A stretch of 64,000 bases of DNA from Ferrimonas aestuarii (GTDB lineage Bacteria > Pseudomonadota > Gammaproteobacteria > Enterobacterales > Shewanellaceae): NCBI RefSeq assembly GCF_005116665.1, contig NZ_SWCJ01000021.1, positions 1 through 64,000 of the forward strand, in the 5' to 3' direction. A program made the position numbers and the translations under genes. Of the stretch, positions 1-8,693 are shown in pieces; position 1 is the stretch's first letter; each line of letters opens with the position of its first letter. The notes under the pieces are model-generated. The model made no database searches. It had not been told where the DNA came from and saw nothing but the letters and a program-made list of their open reading frames with translations.

Positions 1-2
1 CC

Positions 3-77
3 TATAACAACTTGAGACCGCACCTTAGCCTGGGAATGAAAACCCCAAACGAGGTGCATGGAAAAGCCAGTTGCTGA
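3..77 (+). CDS. IS3-family transposase, C-terminal fragment (partial)
   Basis: The open frame enters from the left edge and stops with TGA at 75-77. Its 24 visible residues include YNNLRPHLSLGMKTPNEV. This is the signature found at the end of the DDE integrase domain of IS3-family OrfB proteins, where the consensus is YN..RPH.SL...TP. The catalytic residues lie outside the window, so activity cannot be judged. Family assignment rests on this tail alone. Confidence 0.7.
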   Translation, partial: YNNLRPHLSLGMKTPNEVHGKASC

Positions 78-88
78 TGCAACTGGCT
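65..88. terminator. Stem-loop after the transposase frame
   Basis: Arms AGCCAGTTGC and GCAACTGGCT enclose a TGAT loop. No T-run follows on the plus strand. On the minus strand the stem is followed by TTTT. It may block transcription entering the IS from the chromosome, but this is only a structural inference. Confidence 0.4.
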
Positions 89-282
89 CTAACTGAAAAG
101 TGTCAACGCATTTCAGGACGACACACTCTCTTAGGGGGAAGCTTGGGGTAAGGCTTACAACAGAATCCATCAGATAGTTATTGAGAAATGGATATTTTTT
201 CTACAGTAAATCAAGCAGTTTTGCCAAAATTGGACTAGTATTAACTTCTAAATAAGTTCAGTTTTTGACCTAGGGGATGGGG

Positions 283-1026
283 ATGAGCAATTGGATTACT
301 GGCTCAGTGGTTGAGCGGATCGACTGGAATGACAAACTGTTTACCTTGAAGGTTGATGCCGAGATGGCGCCCTTTACTGCTGGCCAATTTACCAAGCTGG
401 CTTTGGAGCAAGATGGCGAGCGGGTACAGCGCGCCTATTCGTTTGTTAACTCGCCCAACGAGTCGACACTGGAGTTTCTGGCGGTCTCGGTAGAGGAGGG
501 GCAGCTGTCCCCAAGGTTGCAGGATCTTAAGGTTGGGGACGAGGTGATGCTGGCGGGGCAAGGCAACGGCTTTATGGTATTGGATGAGATTCCCGCCGGT
601 CGTGACATGTGGATGCTGGCAACGGGAACCGCCGTTGGCCCCTTTATCTCCATTTTAAGAACCGAGTCCACCTGGGATCAGTTCGAGACCTTTAATCTGG
701 TGTACGCCGTTCGCCACCTTGAAGATATGGCGTATCTAGACGAGCTTAGAGAGCTTGAAAAGACCCATCCAAAACAGTTCCGCCTGGTTCCTGTGGTCAG
801 TAGGGAGTCGGTGGATGGCATGTTGCAGGGGCGCATTCCTGCGCTGATCAAAGAGGAGAAGATCCAAGAGTTTGTGGATACGCCCATCACACCCTCTCGT
901 AGCCAAGTGATGGTCTGCGGTAACCCAGAGATGATTCGTGACACCGTGGAAGTGTTGGAAAAGATGAAATTGCGGAAAAACCTACGCCGCACTCCCGGTC
1001 AGATCACCATGGAAAAGTACTGGTAA
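283..1026 (+). CDS. fpr: Ferredoxin/flavodoxin-NADP+ reductase
   Basis: This FAD enzyme moves electrons between NADPH and ferredoxin or flavodoxin. It feeds radical-SAM enzymes and the oxidative stress response in the cytoplasm. The product (247 residues) shows the FAD-binding RAYSFVNSP motif near residue 50, then the NADP-binding segment LATGTAVGPF and the CGNPEMIRDT motif. It ends in an aromatic residue (EKYW), as bacterial Fpr of this class do. An in-frame ATG also exists at 277, but AGGGG at 272-276 sits at normal ribosome-site distance from 283, so 283 is preferred. The next gene overlaps by one base, suggesting translational coupling. Length and motif order match Escherichia coli Fpr. 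Confidence 0.93.
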   Translation: MSNWITGSVVERIDWNDKLFTLKVDAEMAPFTAGQFTKLALEQDGERVQRAYSFVNSPNESTLEFLAVSVEEGQLSPRLQDLKVGDEVMLAGQGNGFMVLDEIPAGRDMWMLATGTAVGPFISILRTESTWDQFETFNLVYAVRHLEDMAYLDELRELEKTHPKQFRLVPVVSRESVDGMLQGRIPALIKEEKIQEFVDTPITPSRSQVMVCGNPEMIRDTVEVLEKMKLRKNLRRTPGQITMEKYW

Positions 1027-1616
1027 TGCTGCTCTATTACTCCGATGCATCGCCTTACGCTCGATTGGTTCGAGTAACCGCTCGTGAACTTGAGGTAGAC
1101 GGCCTAAATGAGGTGTGTTGTTCGCCATTCGATGACGAAATACGCCAATCGAATCCCCTTGGTAAGGTGCCTTTTCTGCTATTGGGTTCCGGTCAAACCT
1201 TGGTGGACAGTCAGTTGATTTGCCACTACCTAGACAGCGAATTTGGTAATCACACCCTGCATCTACCTCTGGCGCAGCATTGGGGGAGACAAAACCTCAA
1301 CATGGTACTGCAAGGCTTGCTGGATGCGGCGGTGGCGCTGCGAGTGGAGCACACCCGCGCCGATGAAGGAACGTCTTCTGATTTTTGGCAGCAACGTTAT
1401 CTCAATGGGTTGGAAGCGGGTCTAGTGGAGGTGGAAAGATCCTTGTCATTGCTGCCAGAGGAGTGGGCGATACTGGACATTAAGTTAGCCTGCTTGCTGG
1501 AGTATTTGGATTTTCGGCACCCTGATTTTGGCTGGCGCAAGCGCTTCGACAAACTCAAAGCCTGGCATGAGGCCAATCATGACCGCGCCAGTTTGATTGC
1601 GACGCGGCCACAATAG
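1026..1616 (+). CDS. Glutathione S-transferase family protein
   Basis: The first roughly 75 residues form the thioredoxin-like GST N-domain: YYSDASPYARLVR at the start, then NPLGKVPFL with the cis-proline that precedes glutathione binding, then DSQLICHYLD. The rest (about 120 residues) is alpha-helical, as in GST C-domains. Total length (196 residues) is normal for the family. The usual catalytic Ser or Cys near residue 10 is represented by Ser in SDASPYA. The start codon overlaps the fpr stop, so the two are probably one transcript ending at the terminator at 1650-1678. Substrate is unknown; a role in redox or electrophile detoxification is inferred from the family and from the fpr neighbour. 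Confidence 0.8.
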   Translation: MLLYYSDASPYARLVRVTARELEVDGLNEVCCSPFDDEIRQSNPLGKVPFLLLGSGQTLVDSQLICHYLDSEFGNHTLHLPLAQHWGRQNLNMVLQGLLDAAVALRVEHTRADEGTSSDFWQQRYLNGLEAGLVEVERSLSLLPEEWAILDIKLACLLEYLDFRHPDFGWRKRFDKLKAWHEANHDRASLIATRPQ

Positions 1617-1649
1617 AGTCATTGGCCGAGATAACACAGGCAAACAAAA

Positions 1650-1678
1650 GGCGACCCTCGGGTCGCCTTGCTGTTTTT
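1650..1678. terminator. Rho-independent terminator between GST gene and napB
   Basis: Perfect 8-bp arms GGCGACCC and GGGTCGCC flank a two-base gap and are followed by TTGCTGTTTTT. The genes on either side are convergent, so it most likely ends the fpr-GST transcript. It may also serve napDAB from the other side. Confidence 0.85.
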
Positions 1679-1683
1679 ATGCC

Positions 1684-2085
1684 TTAGTTGGAGTAGTTGT
1701 TCCCCACTAAAGGCTCTGCATTACTGGCCTGTGGTACGTGGCACTGATTGCAGTTGTAGTAGATGTTATCCAGCTTACCTTCGGACTCATAGTGAGACTC
1801 ATGAATGGCGGTGGTCTTCATGCGTTTGGCCTTTTTCGGGGCGTGGCAGGTGACACAGCCGTTTTTCTTCAAGGTGATCGGGTAGCTGGCCTTGTGGGGG
1901 ATCAGCGGCGGTTGATGCAACATGGAGCGTTCCATCGCCTTGCCTTTTTTCGGATAGGTGGCGATGGCTTCGGCGCTGTTGTTGTCAGCAGCAGGGTTGG
2001 CACCACGTAGAGATTCCACAGAATCTGCGGCTACCGCGTTGATGCTCAGGCCCAATAGGGCAGTTGCCAATACTAATGCTTTCAT
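1684..2085 (-). CDS. napB: Periplasmic nitrate reductase small subunit, diheme cytochrome c
   Basis: NapB passes electrons to the NapA catalytic subunit in the periplasm. The 133-residue product has a signal peptide (about residues 1-20, ending INAVAA) and two CXXCH haem sites, CVTCH at 77-81 and CNQCH at 112-116, followed by VPQ as usual in NapB. An upstream in-frame ATG at 2091 is too close to the GGGGAG ribosome site, so the start at 2085 is preferred. It is the last gene of napDAB; napA ends 13 bases before the chosen start. No napC, napG or napH accompanies this copy. Confidence 0.93.
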   Translation of the reverse strand: MKALVLATALLGLSINAVAADSVESLRGANPAADNNSAEAIATYPKKGKAMERSMLHQPPLIPHKASYPITLKKNGCVTCHAPKKAKRMKTTAIHESHYESEGKLDNIYYNCNQCHVPQASNAEPLVGNNYSN

Positions 2086-2098
2086 GGTCATTCTCCCC

Positions 2099-4585
2099 TT
2101 AAGCCTTCACTACTTTCACTGGACACTTCTTGAAGTCTGTCTCTTTGGACAGCGGGTCGGTGGCATCCAGAAGCAGTTTGTTCACCAGAGCACGCGCATC
2201 GAAGAACGCCATGAATACCAAGCCTTTAGGCGGCTTGTTGCGGCCCTTAGTTTCGATGTGAGTGCGAACTTCGCCACGAGGGCTGGAGATCACCACCGCA
2301 TCGCCACGTTTAAGGCCACGCTGGGTAGCGTCTTCTGGGTGCATGTACAACTTGGCGTTCGGCTGAGCTTTGTGCAGCTCAGGAACGCGGTTGGTCATGG
2401 TGCCGGTGTGCCAGTGCTCAAGAACACGGCCGGTGGATAGCCACAGGTCAAACTCTTCGTTTGGCTCTTCCACAGGTGGCTCATACGGCGAGGCGATGAT
2501 CAGCGCCTTGCCATCGGGTTTACCGTAGAAGTCAAAATCGCTGCCTTTCTTGGCGTAAGGATCCGCACCCTCTTTAAAGCGCCACAGGGTCTCTTTGCCA
2601 TCGATAACAGGCCAACGCTTACCTCGAACTTCGTGGTAGGCATCGAAGGTATCCAGATCGTGAGCTTTGCCACGACCAAAGTCGGCGTACTCTTCAAATA
2701 GGCCCTTTTGAACGTAGTAACCAAAGTGTTCGGACTCGTCGTTCAGTGGCGACTTACACTCAGAGCGAGGGAATTTGTTCACCACACCGTTGGCAAACAG
2801 CACGTCGTAGAGTGACTTACCGGCGTATTCAGGCTTCTGAGCGATCAGCTCCTGTGGCCACACTTCATCCACGGTAAAGCGCTTGGAGAACTCCATCAGC
2901 TGCCACAGGTCAGATTTGGCGCCCGGCTGAGGCTTAACCATCTGGTGCCAGAACTGGGTACGGCGCTCGGCGTTACCTGTTGCGCCCTCTTTCTCTACCC
3001 ACATGGCAGTCGGTAGAACCAAGTCAGCCACCATGGCCGTTACTGTTGGGTATGGATCAGACACGATGATGAAGTTTTCAGGGTTGAGATAACCCGGCAG
3101 CGCTTCTTCGTTGGTGTTTGGACCGGCCTGCATGTTGTTGGTGCACATGGTCCAGTAGACGTTCATCTTGCCATCTTTCAGGGCGCGGTTGTGCGCCACG
3201 GCGTGGAAACCTGGTTTCGCAGGAATGGTGCCAGCAGGCAGCTGCCATTTCTTTTCAGCGATTTCACGGTGCTTGGCGTTCTTCACCACCATGTCTGCAG
3301 GCAGACGGTGAGCAAAGGTGCCCACTTCACGGGCGGTACCGCAAGCGGATGGCTGGCCAGTGAGTGAGAATGGACTGTTGCCCGGCTCAGAGATCTTACC
3401 GGTCAGCAGGTGCAGGTTGTAGATGGAGTTGTTGGCCCACACACCACGTACGTGCTGGTTGATGCCCATGCACCACAGGCTCATCACCTTCTTGTTTGGA
3501 TCGGCGTAGACTTTGGCCAGCTCAAGCAGGTTCTCTTTTGGCACTCCGGACATCTGGTGTGCGTAGTCCAGGGTGTATTTAGAGACGTACTTGGCGTAGT
3601 CCTTGAAGCTCATGGCGGTCATCTTGCCATTGCCTGGGTTCTTGGCTTTCTTCTCCAGCGGGTGCTCTGGGCGCAGGCCATAACCGATGTCTGGGGTAGC
3701 TTCGGCGAACTTGGTGTGCTTGTTAACAAAGTCTTTGTTAACCGCATCGTTTTCGATGATGTAGTTGGCCAAGAAGTTCAGGATCACCAGATCAGACTGA
3801 GGCTTCATCACCATCTTGTTGTCGGCCAGATCGAAGCTGCGGTTCTCATAGGTAGACAGCACATGCATGCTGGTACCAGCGTCGGTCAGGCGTCGGTCAG
3901 ACATGCGAGCCCACAGGATCGGGTGCATCTCGGCGGCGTTTGAGCCCCAAAGTACGAAGGCGTCGGTGTGTTCGATGTCGTCGTAACAGCCCATTGGCTC
4001 ATCGATACCGAAGGCACGCATAAAGCCCACTACGGCAGAGGCCATACAGTGGCGAGCGTTAGGATCGATGTTGTTCGAGCGGAAACCGGCTTTCATCAGC
4101 TTGGAGGCGGCGTAGCCTTCCCAGATGGTCCATTGGCCAGAGCCAAACATACCGACTGAGGTTGGCCCTTTGGCTTTCAGGGCGCCTTTCCATTTGTCAG
4201 CCATGACGTCGAAGGCTTTGTCCCATGAAACCGGGGTCAGTTCGCCGCCTTTGTTGAATTTGCCATCTTTCATGCGCAGCAGTGGCTGAGACAGGCGATC
4301 TTGTCCGTACATGATCTTAGGCAGGAAGTAACCTTTAATGCAGGTTAGCCCCTTGTTGACCGGGCTTTCGGTATCACCTTTAGAGGCCACTACACGGCCG
4401 TTCTGGGTACCCACCATAACCGAGCAACCGACGCCACAGAAACGACAGGCGGCTTTTTGCCAGGTGATGGATTGGTCGCCCTGTTCGGCGGCTTCTACGA
4501 ATTTGACTGGCAGGGTTGCGCCCGCAGCGGTGGCTGCTGCCATGGCGGCATTGGCTTTTAGGAATTTACGACGACTGATGCTCAT
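2099..4585 (-). CDS. napA: Periplasmic nitrate reductase catalytic subunit (first copy)
   Basis: NapA reduces nitrate to nitrite using a bis-MGD molybdenum cofactor and one [4Fe-4S] cluster. The product (828 residues, the family's usual length) begins with a Tat signal, SRRKFLK at residues 4-10 and then a hydrophobic Ala-rich stretch. Cluster ligands are Cys47, Cys50, Cys54 and Cys82 (spacing 2, 3, 27). The molybdenum ligand is Cys180 within [12 protein letters not shown]. The conserved ending [10 protein letters not shown] is present. The start overlaps napD by four bases (ATGA). This copy differs from the napA at 29.9-32.4 kb throughout, so it is an older paralogue and not a recent duplicate. 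Confidence 0.97.
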   Translation of the reverse strand: MSISRRKFLKANAAMAAATAAGATLPVKFVEAAEQGDQSITWQKAACRFCGVGCSVMVGTQNGRVVASKGDTESPVNKGLTCIKGYFLPKIMYGQDRLSQPLLRMKDGKFNKGGELTPVSWDKAFDVMADKWKGALKAKGPTSVGMFGSGQWTIWEGYAASKLMKAGFRSNNIDPNARHCMASAVVGFMRAFGIDEPMGCYDDIEHTDAFVLWGSNAAEMHPILWARMSDRRLTDAGTSMHVLSTYENRSFDLADNKMVMKPQSDLVILNFLANYIIENDAVNKDFVNKHTKFAEATPDIGYGLRPEHPLEKKAKNPGNGKMTAMSFKDYAKYVSKYTLDYAHQMSGVPKENLLELAKVYADPNKKVMSLWCMGINQHVRGVWANNSIYNLHLLTGKISEPGNSPFSLTGQPSACGTAREVGTFAHRLPADMVVKNAKHREIAEKKWQLPAGTIPAKPGFHAVAHNRALKDGKMNVYWTMCTNNMQAGPNTNEEALPGYLNPENFIIVSDPYPTVTAMVADLVLPTAMWVEKEGATGNAERRTQFWHQMVKPQPGAKSDLWQLMEFSKRFTVDEVWPQELIAQKPEYAGKSLYDVLFANGVVNKFPRSECKSPLNDESEHFGYYVQKGLFEEYADFGRGKAHDLDTFDAYHEVRGKRWPVIDGKETLWRFKEGADPYAKKGSDFDFYGKPDGKALIIASPYEPPVEEPNEEFDLWLSTGRVLEHWHTGTMTNRVPELHKAQPNAKLYMHPEDATQRGLKRGDAVVISSPRGEVRTHIETKGRNKPPKGLVFMAFFDARALVNKLLLDATDPLSKETDFKKCPVKVVKA

Positions 4586-4845
4586 GATGGCTCCTGAGTT
4601 TCGAGCGGATCAACTTGGTGATACGCGAGAGCAGAAGAGATAACGCCCTCGGTTTGGTTTACGGCTTCAATGCCGTTTAAGACAGCCTGTCGACTTTCAC
4701 CTTCAATGGTCACGATTAGCTTGTGGTCATCGGTGGCTGTCACTACTTCGGCTCCGGCGATCTGGGCAATTTCTTGCTCGATCTGCCCTTGTTTCTCGGC
4801 CTTGGCGTGTACCACCAGGCTGACGACTTGGTAGTCCTGACTCAT
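4582..4845 (-). CDS. napD: NapD, chaperone for NapA maturation
   Basis: NapD is a small cytoplasmic ferredoxin-fold protein that binds the NapA Tat signal peptide and keeps it from export until cofactor insertion. The 87-residue product has the family's VSLVVHAK beginning and the AYHQVDPLE ending (compare VYHQIEPFE in the second copy). It is first in the napDAB operon and overlaps napA by four bases. The FNR-type box at 4933-4946 lies about 90 bases upstream. Confidence 0.93.
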   Translation of the reverse strand: MSQDYQVVSLVVHAKAEKQGQIEQEIAQIAGAEVVTATDDHKLIVTIEGESRQAVLNGIEAVNQTEGVISSALAYHQVDPLETQEPS

Positions 4846-4932
4846 GTTTTTTCCAAAATATTAAATTCCAATTCAGTATCTTATTTGCCCTATCTCTACC
4901 CCATACCCAGAAAGTAATAACGGTAAAATTGG

Positions 4933-4946
4933 CTGATCTCGATCAC
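4933..4946 (-). promoter_or_regulatory. FNR/EtrA-type box upstream of napDAB
   Basis: On the minus strand the sequence reads GTGATCGAGATCAG, which fits the FNR pattern TTGAT-N4-ATCAA at eight of ten specified bases, including TGAT and ATCA. It lies between napD and the DUF4250 gene. FNR-type control of nap genes is well established. Which protein binds (EtrA/FNR or CRP) is not resolved by sequence. Confidence 0.6.
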
Positions 4947-4956
4947 CCTTTTGTGG

Positions 4957-5157
4957 CTATTTCGGGGTGGTTTTGAACTGATTTAATGCAGATTGGTAGT
5001 GAAAACCGATGGACTCTAGTTTGGTTTCTATCTCGATCTGACTGAGCCCCAGATCCTCCTCTAAATCGGCCATGTTGTTGCAGTGATGGCGCAACCGTTC
5101 ATTGACAATGCCCAGTAAAATTGCGGGTTGTAGTCGTTCTGGATGTTCGATATTCAT
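4957..5157 (-). CDS. DUF4250-family small protein
   Basis: The 66-residue product reads PAILLGIVNERLRHH near the start and KLESIGFHYQSALNQF near the end. This matches my memory of the DUF4250 family (pattern ..LLS.VN..LRD..., then L..IGY.Y...LN.F). It has no signal peptide or membrane segment. Acidic MADLEEDLGLSQIEIE in the middle suggests a small helical bundle. It is co-oriented with napDAB, but the FNR box and about 110 bases separate them, so it may be a separate unit. Function is unknown. Confidence 0.7.
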   Translation of the reverse strand: MNIEHPERLQPAILLGIVNERLRHHCNNMADLEEDLGLSQIEIETKLESIGFHYQSALNQFKTTPK

Positions 5158-5201
5158 ACCGCCTCCCAGTCGTTGGTGTGCTGTAAATATAGTTCAATCT
5201 G

Positions 5202-5227
5202 CTCTGTTATCTTCGACTCTGTTATCT
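5202..5227. repeat. Short direct repeat CTCTGTTATCT x2
   Basis: CTCTGTTATCT occurs at 5202-5212 and again at 5217-5227, a period of 15 bases. It lies in the gap between the divergent DUF4250 and DUF3187 genes. It could be a pair of protein sites on one face of the helix, or chance. Nothing else is evident in the 5158-5325 gap. Confidence 0.3.
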
Positions 5228-5325
5228 CTCTAAATTAGTGAAAAACAGTTTTATGGTTTGCTCCATTGGCAAGCTTGGATGAAATCGGCACACTGAGCTG
5301 GGATGTTATTGAAGTGTGGTGATTT

Positions 5326-6276
5326 ATGAGGTGGTTGGTTCCAGTTGCCCTAGGATTGTTGGCGACTCAGGTTCAGGGTAACGAGTATGGGCCTTTGATG
5401 GTTAAGGCGCAGTCGCCGCTGCAGGCGCAAAATCTAACGCCGATGCTTCGAAGCGGCCAGTTGCTACAGCAGGGGCAGGTGGAGTGGTTTGCTTCTGGCA
5501 CCATCGCCAGCGTGTGGGCACAGACGCCGGATTACACCATGGATTATTACCATAATGAGGTGAATCTGGGTGTACGTTGGGCACCACGGCAAAAGTGGGA
5601 GTTGGAGGTTAATTTTCAGCACCGTTTTGCCGGAGATAATGGCCTAGATTCCGTCACCGAAGGGTTTCACGACCTGTTCGGCCTGAGCCAAAATGGCCGA
5701 GAGCAGGTTGATAAGCATCGCTTCTATATTTCTGCACCAAAGCAAGGGGTTGAGTTCTCTGACTTTGAAGGGGATACACTGAACAATGTCCTAAGCCTTT
5801 ATGGCGCCTACCAATGGATTGATACCGATGAGCATGCCCTATCCATTGGGGTAGGGATGTCATACAACTACGTCGGCTCTGGAGACTTTAAAACGTCCGA
5901 TTTTGAGCAGTTGGCGCAGATCAACTACTTGTATCGCCCTGCTGGGCCGCACCGAGTCTACGGGACCCTAGGAACCTCTCATAGTGATGATGCCGAGCTA
6001 ACTGGTGGCATTGAACGTAGTGATTGGGCCTGGATGGGGGCGGTGGGGTATGAATATCGCTTTAATCTTAAACATGCGGTGTTGGTGGAGTATCACGCCT
6101 ACAGTGGCGAGACCGAAGAGGTCGATGAGTTAGACGAGATCTCCCATGAGTTTCTGCTGGGCTACCGTTACAGCATGAAAACCGGCGCCATTGAGTTCAC
6201 CATGATTGAGAACGTGTTCAATATGGACAACAGCACCGACATCGCCTTTACCCTAGGTTATCGTCATCGGATCTAG
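5326..6276 (+). CDS. DUF3187-family outer-membrane protein
   Basis: The 316-residue product starts with a signal peptide (about residues 1-18, ending VQG) and continues with YGPLMVKAQSPLQ, typical of DUF3187 proteins of Vibrio and Shewanella. Later hallmarks are FHDLFGLSQNGRE and many alternating hydrophobic strands ending in LGYRHRI, an outer-membrane beta-barrel profile with a terminal strand. No ligand is known for the family. It stands alone, in the opposite direction to the DUF4250 gene and convergent with ygfZ, with a strong terminator after it. Confidence 0.75.
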   Translation: MRWLVPVALGLLATQVQGNEYGPLMVKAQSPLQAQNLTPMLRSGQLLQQGQVEWFASGTIASVWAQTPDYTMDYYHNEVNLGVRWAPRQKWELEVNFQHRFAGDNGLDSVTEGFHDLFGLSQNGREQVDKHRFYISAPKQGVEFSDFEGDTLNNVLSLYGAYQWIDTDEHALSIGVGMSYNYVGSGDFKTSDFEQLAQINYLYRPAGPHRVYGTLGTSHSDDAELTGGIERSDWAWMGAVGYEYRFNLKHAVLVEYHAYSGETEEVDELDEISHEFLLGYRYSMKTGAIEFTMIENVFNMDNSTDIAFTLGYRHRI

Positions 6277-6302
6277 AGAATTTAGTGCTTTTCAATAACC
6301 AA

Positions 6303-6328
6303 AACGCCCGCATTATGCGGGCGTTTTT
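6303..6328. terminator. Terminator between DUF3187 gene and ygfZ
   Basis: Arms ACGCCCGCA and TGCGGGCGT surround a TTA loop and are followed by TTTTTGG; an A-run precedes the stem. It is well formed in both directions, as expected between convergent genes. Confidence 0.88.
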
Positions 6329-6346
6329 GGTTTTGAATGTTTGATT

Positions 6347-7213
6347 TTATTCGCCGAATAGCGGGTAGGGGCGAGCTTGTATGCTCAGGATGGCGTCACC
6401 GAAACGGAACTGGGCGTCGGCGTCGAGATCTTTAGGTAGTACGGCGGTAAGCCACAGTTGATCTTGATGCATTACCTTATTCAAGACCGTGCCGCTTTTA
6501 CGCCAGTTTTCCCCTACGGCCATCTCCAGCTCACCATCTAATGTGCTGGCTGATTCCGCCATCAAGGTGTAGGTGGCACGTTTGTTACCGCCACGGAAAT
6601 GCATGCGAGCTACGGTTTCCTGACCAATGTAGCAGCCTTTGTCGTATTGAACGCCGCCAACCGCATCCAAGTTGAGCATTTGAGGCACCAACTGGCCGCT
6701 GTTAGCGGCATCGATCATCGGCCATTGCTGGGCAATTTCATGCTGCTTCCAGCTTTCAATGCTTGCTTCCTCTAACGAGGCTAGGCTTTGCGGCAGTTCA
6801 CCAATGATCAGGGTAGCTCCGTCATCTTTTAACAGCAGGCTTGCGTCTATGACTTGCTGGGCGCCACTTTCCAGCGCGGGCAGTGCGTCAGTTTCACCTA
6901 ATAGACCATGCACAGCGATATTGTTGGACTCGTCGGTAAGCTCAACTTTATTGAAGACGGCGTATTTGGCCATTTGTGGCAGATCAACGGCGATCAGATC
7001 TTTTGGCATAATCAGCAGCACATCGTCTCCGTGGCGGCAAATTCGGAAGCTGGCCAGCAGTTTTCCTTTAGGATCGCAGTGACCACCCCAGCTCCAGCGT
7101 TCGGCGGTCAGGGTATTCATGTTGCAAGTGAGCTGACCTTGCAGGAAAAGATCCGTGTCTGGGCCGGTGAGTCGAATGATGCCAAGGTGGGAGAGCGGAA
7201 TGAGCTGCGCCAT
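6347..7213 (-). CDS. ygfZ: YgfZ, tetrahydrofolate-dependent iron-sulfur cluster factor
   Basis: YgfZ/IBA57 proteins help assemble or repair [4Fe-4S] enzymes such as MiaB and bind folate in a GcvT-like fold. The 288-residue product carries the signature KGCYIGQE at 192-199, whose Cys is needed for function, followed by TVARMHFRGG. It lies downstream of serA on the same strand but is separated by a strong terminator (7271-7317), so it probably has its own promoter or relies on read-through. Length is slightly below E. coli YgfZ (326). Confidence 0.92.
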   Translation of the reverse strand: MAQLIPLSHLGIIRLTGPDTDLFLQGQLTCNMNTLTAERWSWGGHCDPKGKLLASFRICRHGDDVLLIMPKDLIAVDLPQMAKYAVFNKVELTDESNNIAVHGLLGETDALPALESGAQQVIDASLLLKDDGATLIIGELPQSLASLEEASIESWKQHEIAQQWPMIDAANSGQLVPQMLNLDAVGGVQYDKGCYIGQETVARMHFRGGNKRATYTLMAESASTLDGELEMAVGENWRKSGTVLNKVMHQDQLWLTAVLPKDLDADAQFRFGDAILSIQARPYPLFGE

Positions 7214-7270
7214 GGTAGATCCTAGAGTTCGAGTAGGGAAAACCGCTCCAGTTTAAGCCAAGGCGAGGGC

Positions 7271-7317
7271 TAATAAAATGCCGCTAAGCCCCCATTTTTT
7301 ATAGGGGATTAGCGGCA
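7271..7317 (-). terminator. serA terminator
   Basis: Read on the minus strand: TGCCGCTAA + CCCC, an A-rich loop, then GGGG + TTAGCGGCA, followed by TTTTATT. The stem is about 13 bp with a small internal mismatch. It lies 22 bases after the serA stop. Confidence 0.85.
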
Positions 7318-7339
7318 ACTTCATTGAATGGCGTTCGCG

Positions 7340-8569
7340 TTAGTGGAGGATGCGGGCACGGATGGTGCCTTCAATGCTGGCTAGCTCTTTCAGGGCTTCA
7401 TCGGCGTGAGCCGTTTCCACGTCCATTACTACGTAACCGAGATCGCCTCTGGTTTGTAGGAACTGAGCCACAATGTTGATCTCTTTCGCGGCAAAAGCTT
7501 GGTTGATCTGGTTCAGCACCCCGGGCACGTTGGTGTGGATGTGCAGCAAACGACTGGCGTTGGTGTGCTGAGGCAGGGATACCTCAGGGAAGTTAACTGC
7601 CGATAGGGTTGAGCCGTTATCGGAGTATTTGGCCAGTTTCGCCGCCACTTCTCGACCAATATTTTCCTGGGCTTCCTGAGTTGAGCCACCGACGTGGGGC
7701 GTCAGCAGAACGTTGTCGAACTCACGTAGGGGAGAAACGAATTCTTCGTCGTTGGACTTAGGCTCCTCTGGGAACACATCGATGGCGGCGCCGCGAATGC
7801 GTTGGCTAGAGAGCGCTGCACACAGGGCGTTGATGTCCACCACGGTGCCGCGAGAGGCGTTGATCAGAATGCTGCCTTGACGCATGTGAGCCAGAGTATC
7901 GGCGTTGATCATATTCTGAGTGGATGGGGTTTCTGGCACATGCAGGCTGACCACATCCGATTGTGCCATCAGTTGTGGCAAGGTTGGGATCTGGCGAGCG
8001 TTGCCCAGGGGCAGTTTGTTTTCGATGTCATAGAAGATCACCTGCATCCCCAAACTCTCTGCTAGTACGCCGAGCTGAGTACCGATGTGACCATAGCCGA
8101 CGATGCCCAGCACTTTGCCTCGGGCTTCGAAGCTGCCGCTGGCACTTTTAAGCCAGCCGCCGCGATGGGCCAGAGCGTTCTTTTCTGGAATGCCGCGTAG
8201 CAGCAGTAGGGTTTCACCTAGGACCAGCTCCGCCACAGAGCGAGTGTTTGAGAACGGCGCATTGAAGACTGGAATACCACGGCGAGCTGCCGCTTCCAGG
8301 TTGACCTGGTTGGTGCCGATACAGAAACAACCGATGGCCACTAGCTTGTCTGCATTGTTGATCACTGCGTCAGTCAATTGAGTGCGGGAACGGATGCCAA
8401 TGAAGTGGACATCTTTGGAGCGCTCCATCAACTCCGCTTCACTTAAGGAGGTTTTGAGGGACTCAATATTGTCGTAGCCAGCCAGCTTAAAGCTTTCGAT
8501 GGCTTTAGGGTGCACCCCTTCTAATAACAGGATCTTAATTTTGCTTTTGTCTAGAGAGTAGTGGGTCAT
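7340..8569 (-). CDS. serA: D-3-phosphoglycerate dehydrogenase
   Basis: SerA oxidises 3-phosphoglycerate with NAD+ in the first step of serine synthesis. The 409-residue product has the Rossmann motif GYGHIGTQLG at 159-168. The active-site Arg240, Glu269 and His292 fall at the same numbers as in E. coli SerA. A C-terminal ACT domain (about 338-409, beginning RLLHIHTNVPGVL) gives serine feedback inhibition in this class. It is monocistronic by its terminator. In E. coli serA and rpiA are adjacent; here about 3.7 kb of accessory genes separates them. Confidence 0.97.
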   Translation of the reverse strand: MTHYSLDKSKIKILLLEGVHPKAIESFKLAGYDNIESLKTSLSEAELMERSKDVHFIGIRSRTQLTDAVINNADKLVAIGCFCIGTNQVNLEAAARRGIPVFNAPFSNTRSVAELVLGETLLLLRGIPEKNALAHRGGWLKSASGSFEARGKVLGIVGYGHIGTQLGVLAESLGMQVIFYDIENKLPLGNARQIPTLPQLMAQSDVVSLHVPETPSTQNMINADTLAHMRQGSILINASRGTVVDINALCAALSSQRIRGAAIDVFPEEPKSNDEEFVSPLREFDNVLLTPHVGGSTQEAQENIGREVAAKLAKYSDNGSTLSAVNFPEVSLPQHTNASRLLHIHTNVPGVLNQINQAFAAKEINIVAQFLQTRGDLGYVVMDVETAHADEALKELASIEGTIRARILH

Positions 8570-8693
8570 GGGTCGGGTTCCATACAGCGCCGAGGTAAGT
8601 TAACCAGCTTACCGGAATTCTTTTTTGAGTGAACCGTCTTATTGAGCGTTATACTAAGGCTTAATTTTCTTATTGATTAGTTAGATAGTATTA

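Larger units (their letters stand above)
1..125 (+). mobile_element. 3' end of an IS3-family insertion sequence (truncated by window edge)
   Basis: The first 77 bases encode the carboxyl end of an IS3-type transposase. They are followed by a stem-loop at 65-88 and by a terminal-repeat-like stretch at about 100-125, which contains TGTCAACGCATTTCAGGACG and ends in CA. IS3-family elements typically end a few tens of bases after the transposase stop with a TG...CA inverted repeat. The exact end and any target duplication cannot be fixed because the left half lies outside the window. Confidence 0.65.

Noticed and set aside
3410-3943. Plus-strand frame of 177 codons inside napA
   Set aside because: Shadow of the napA coding strand; the His-rich composition mirrors napA codons.
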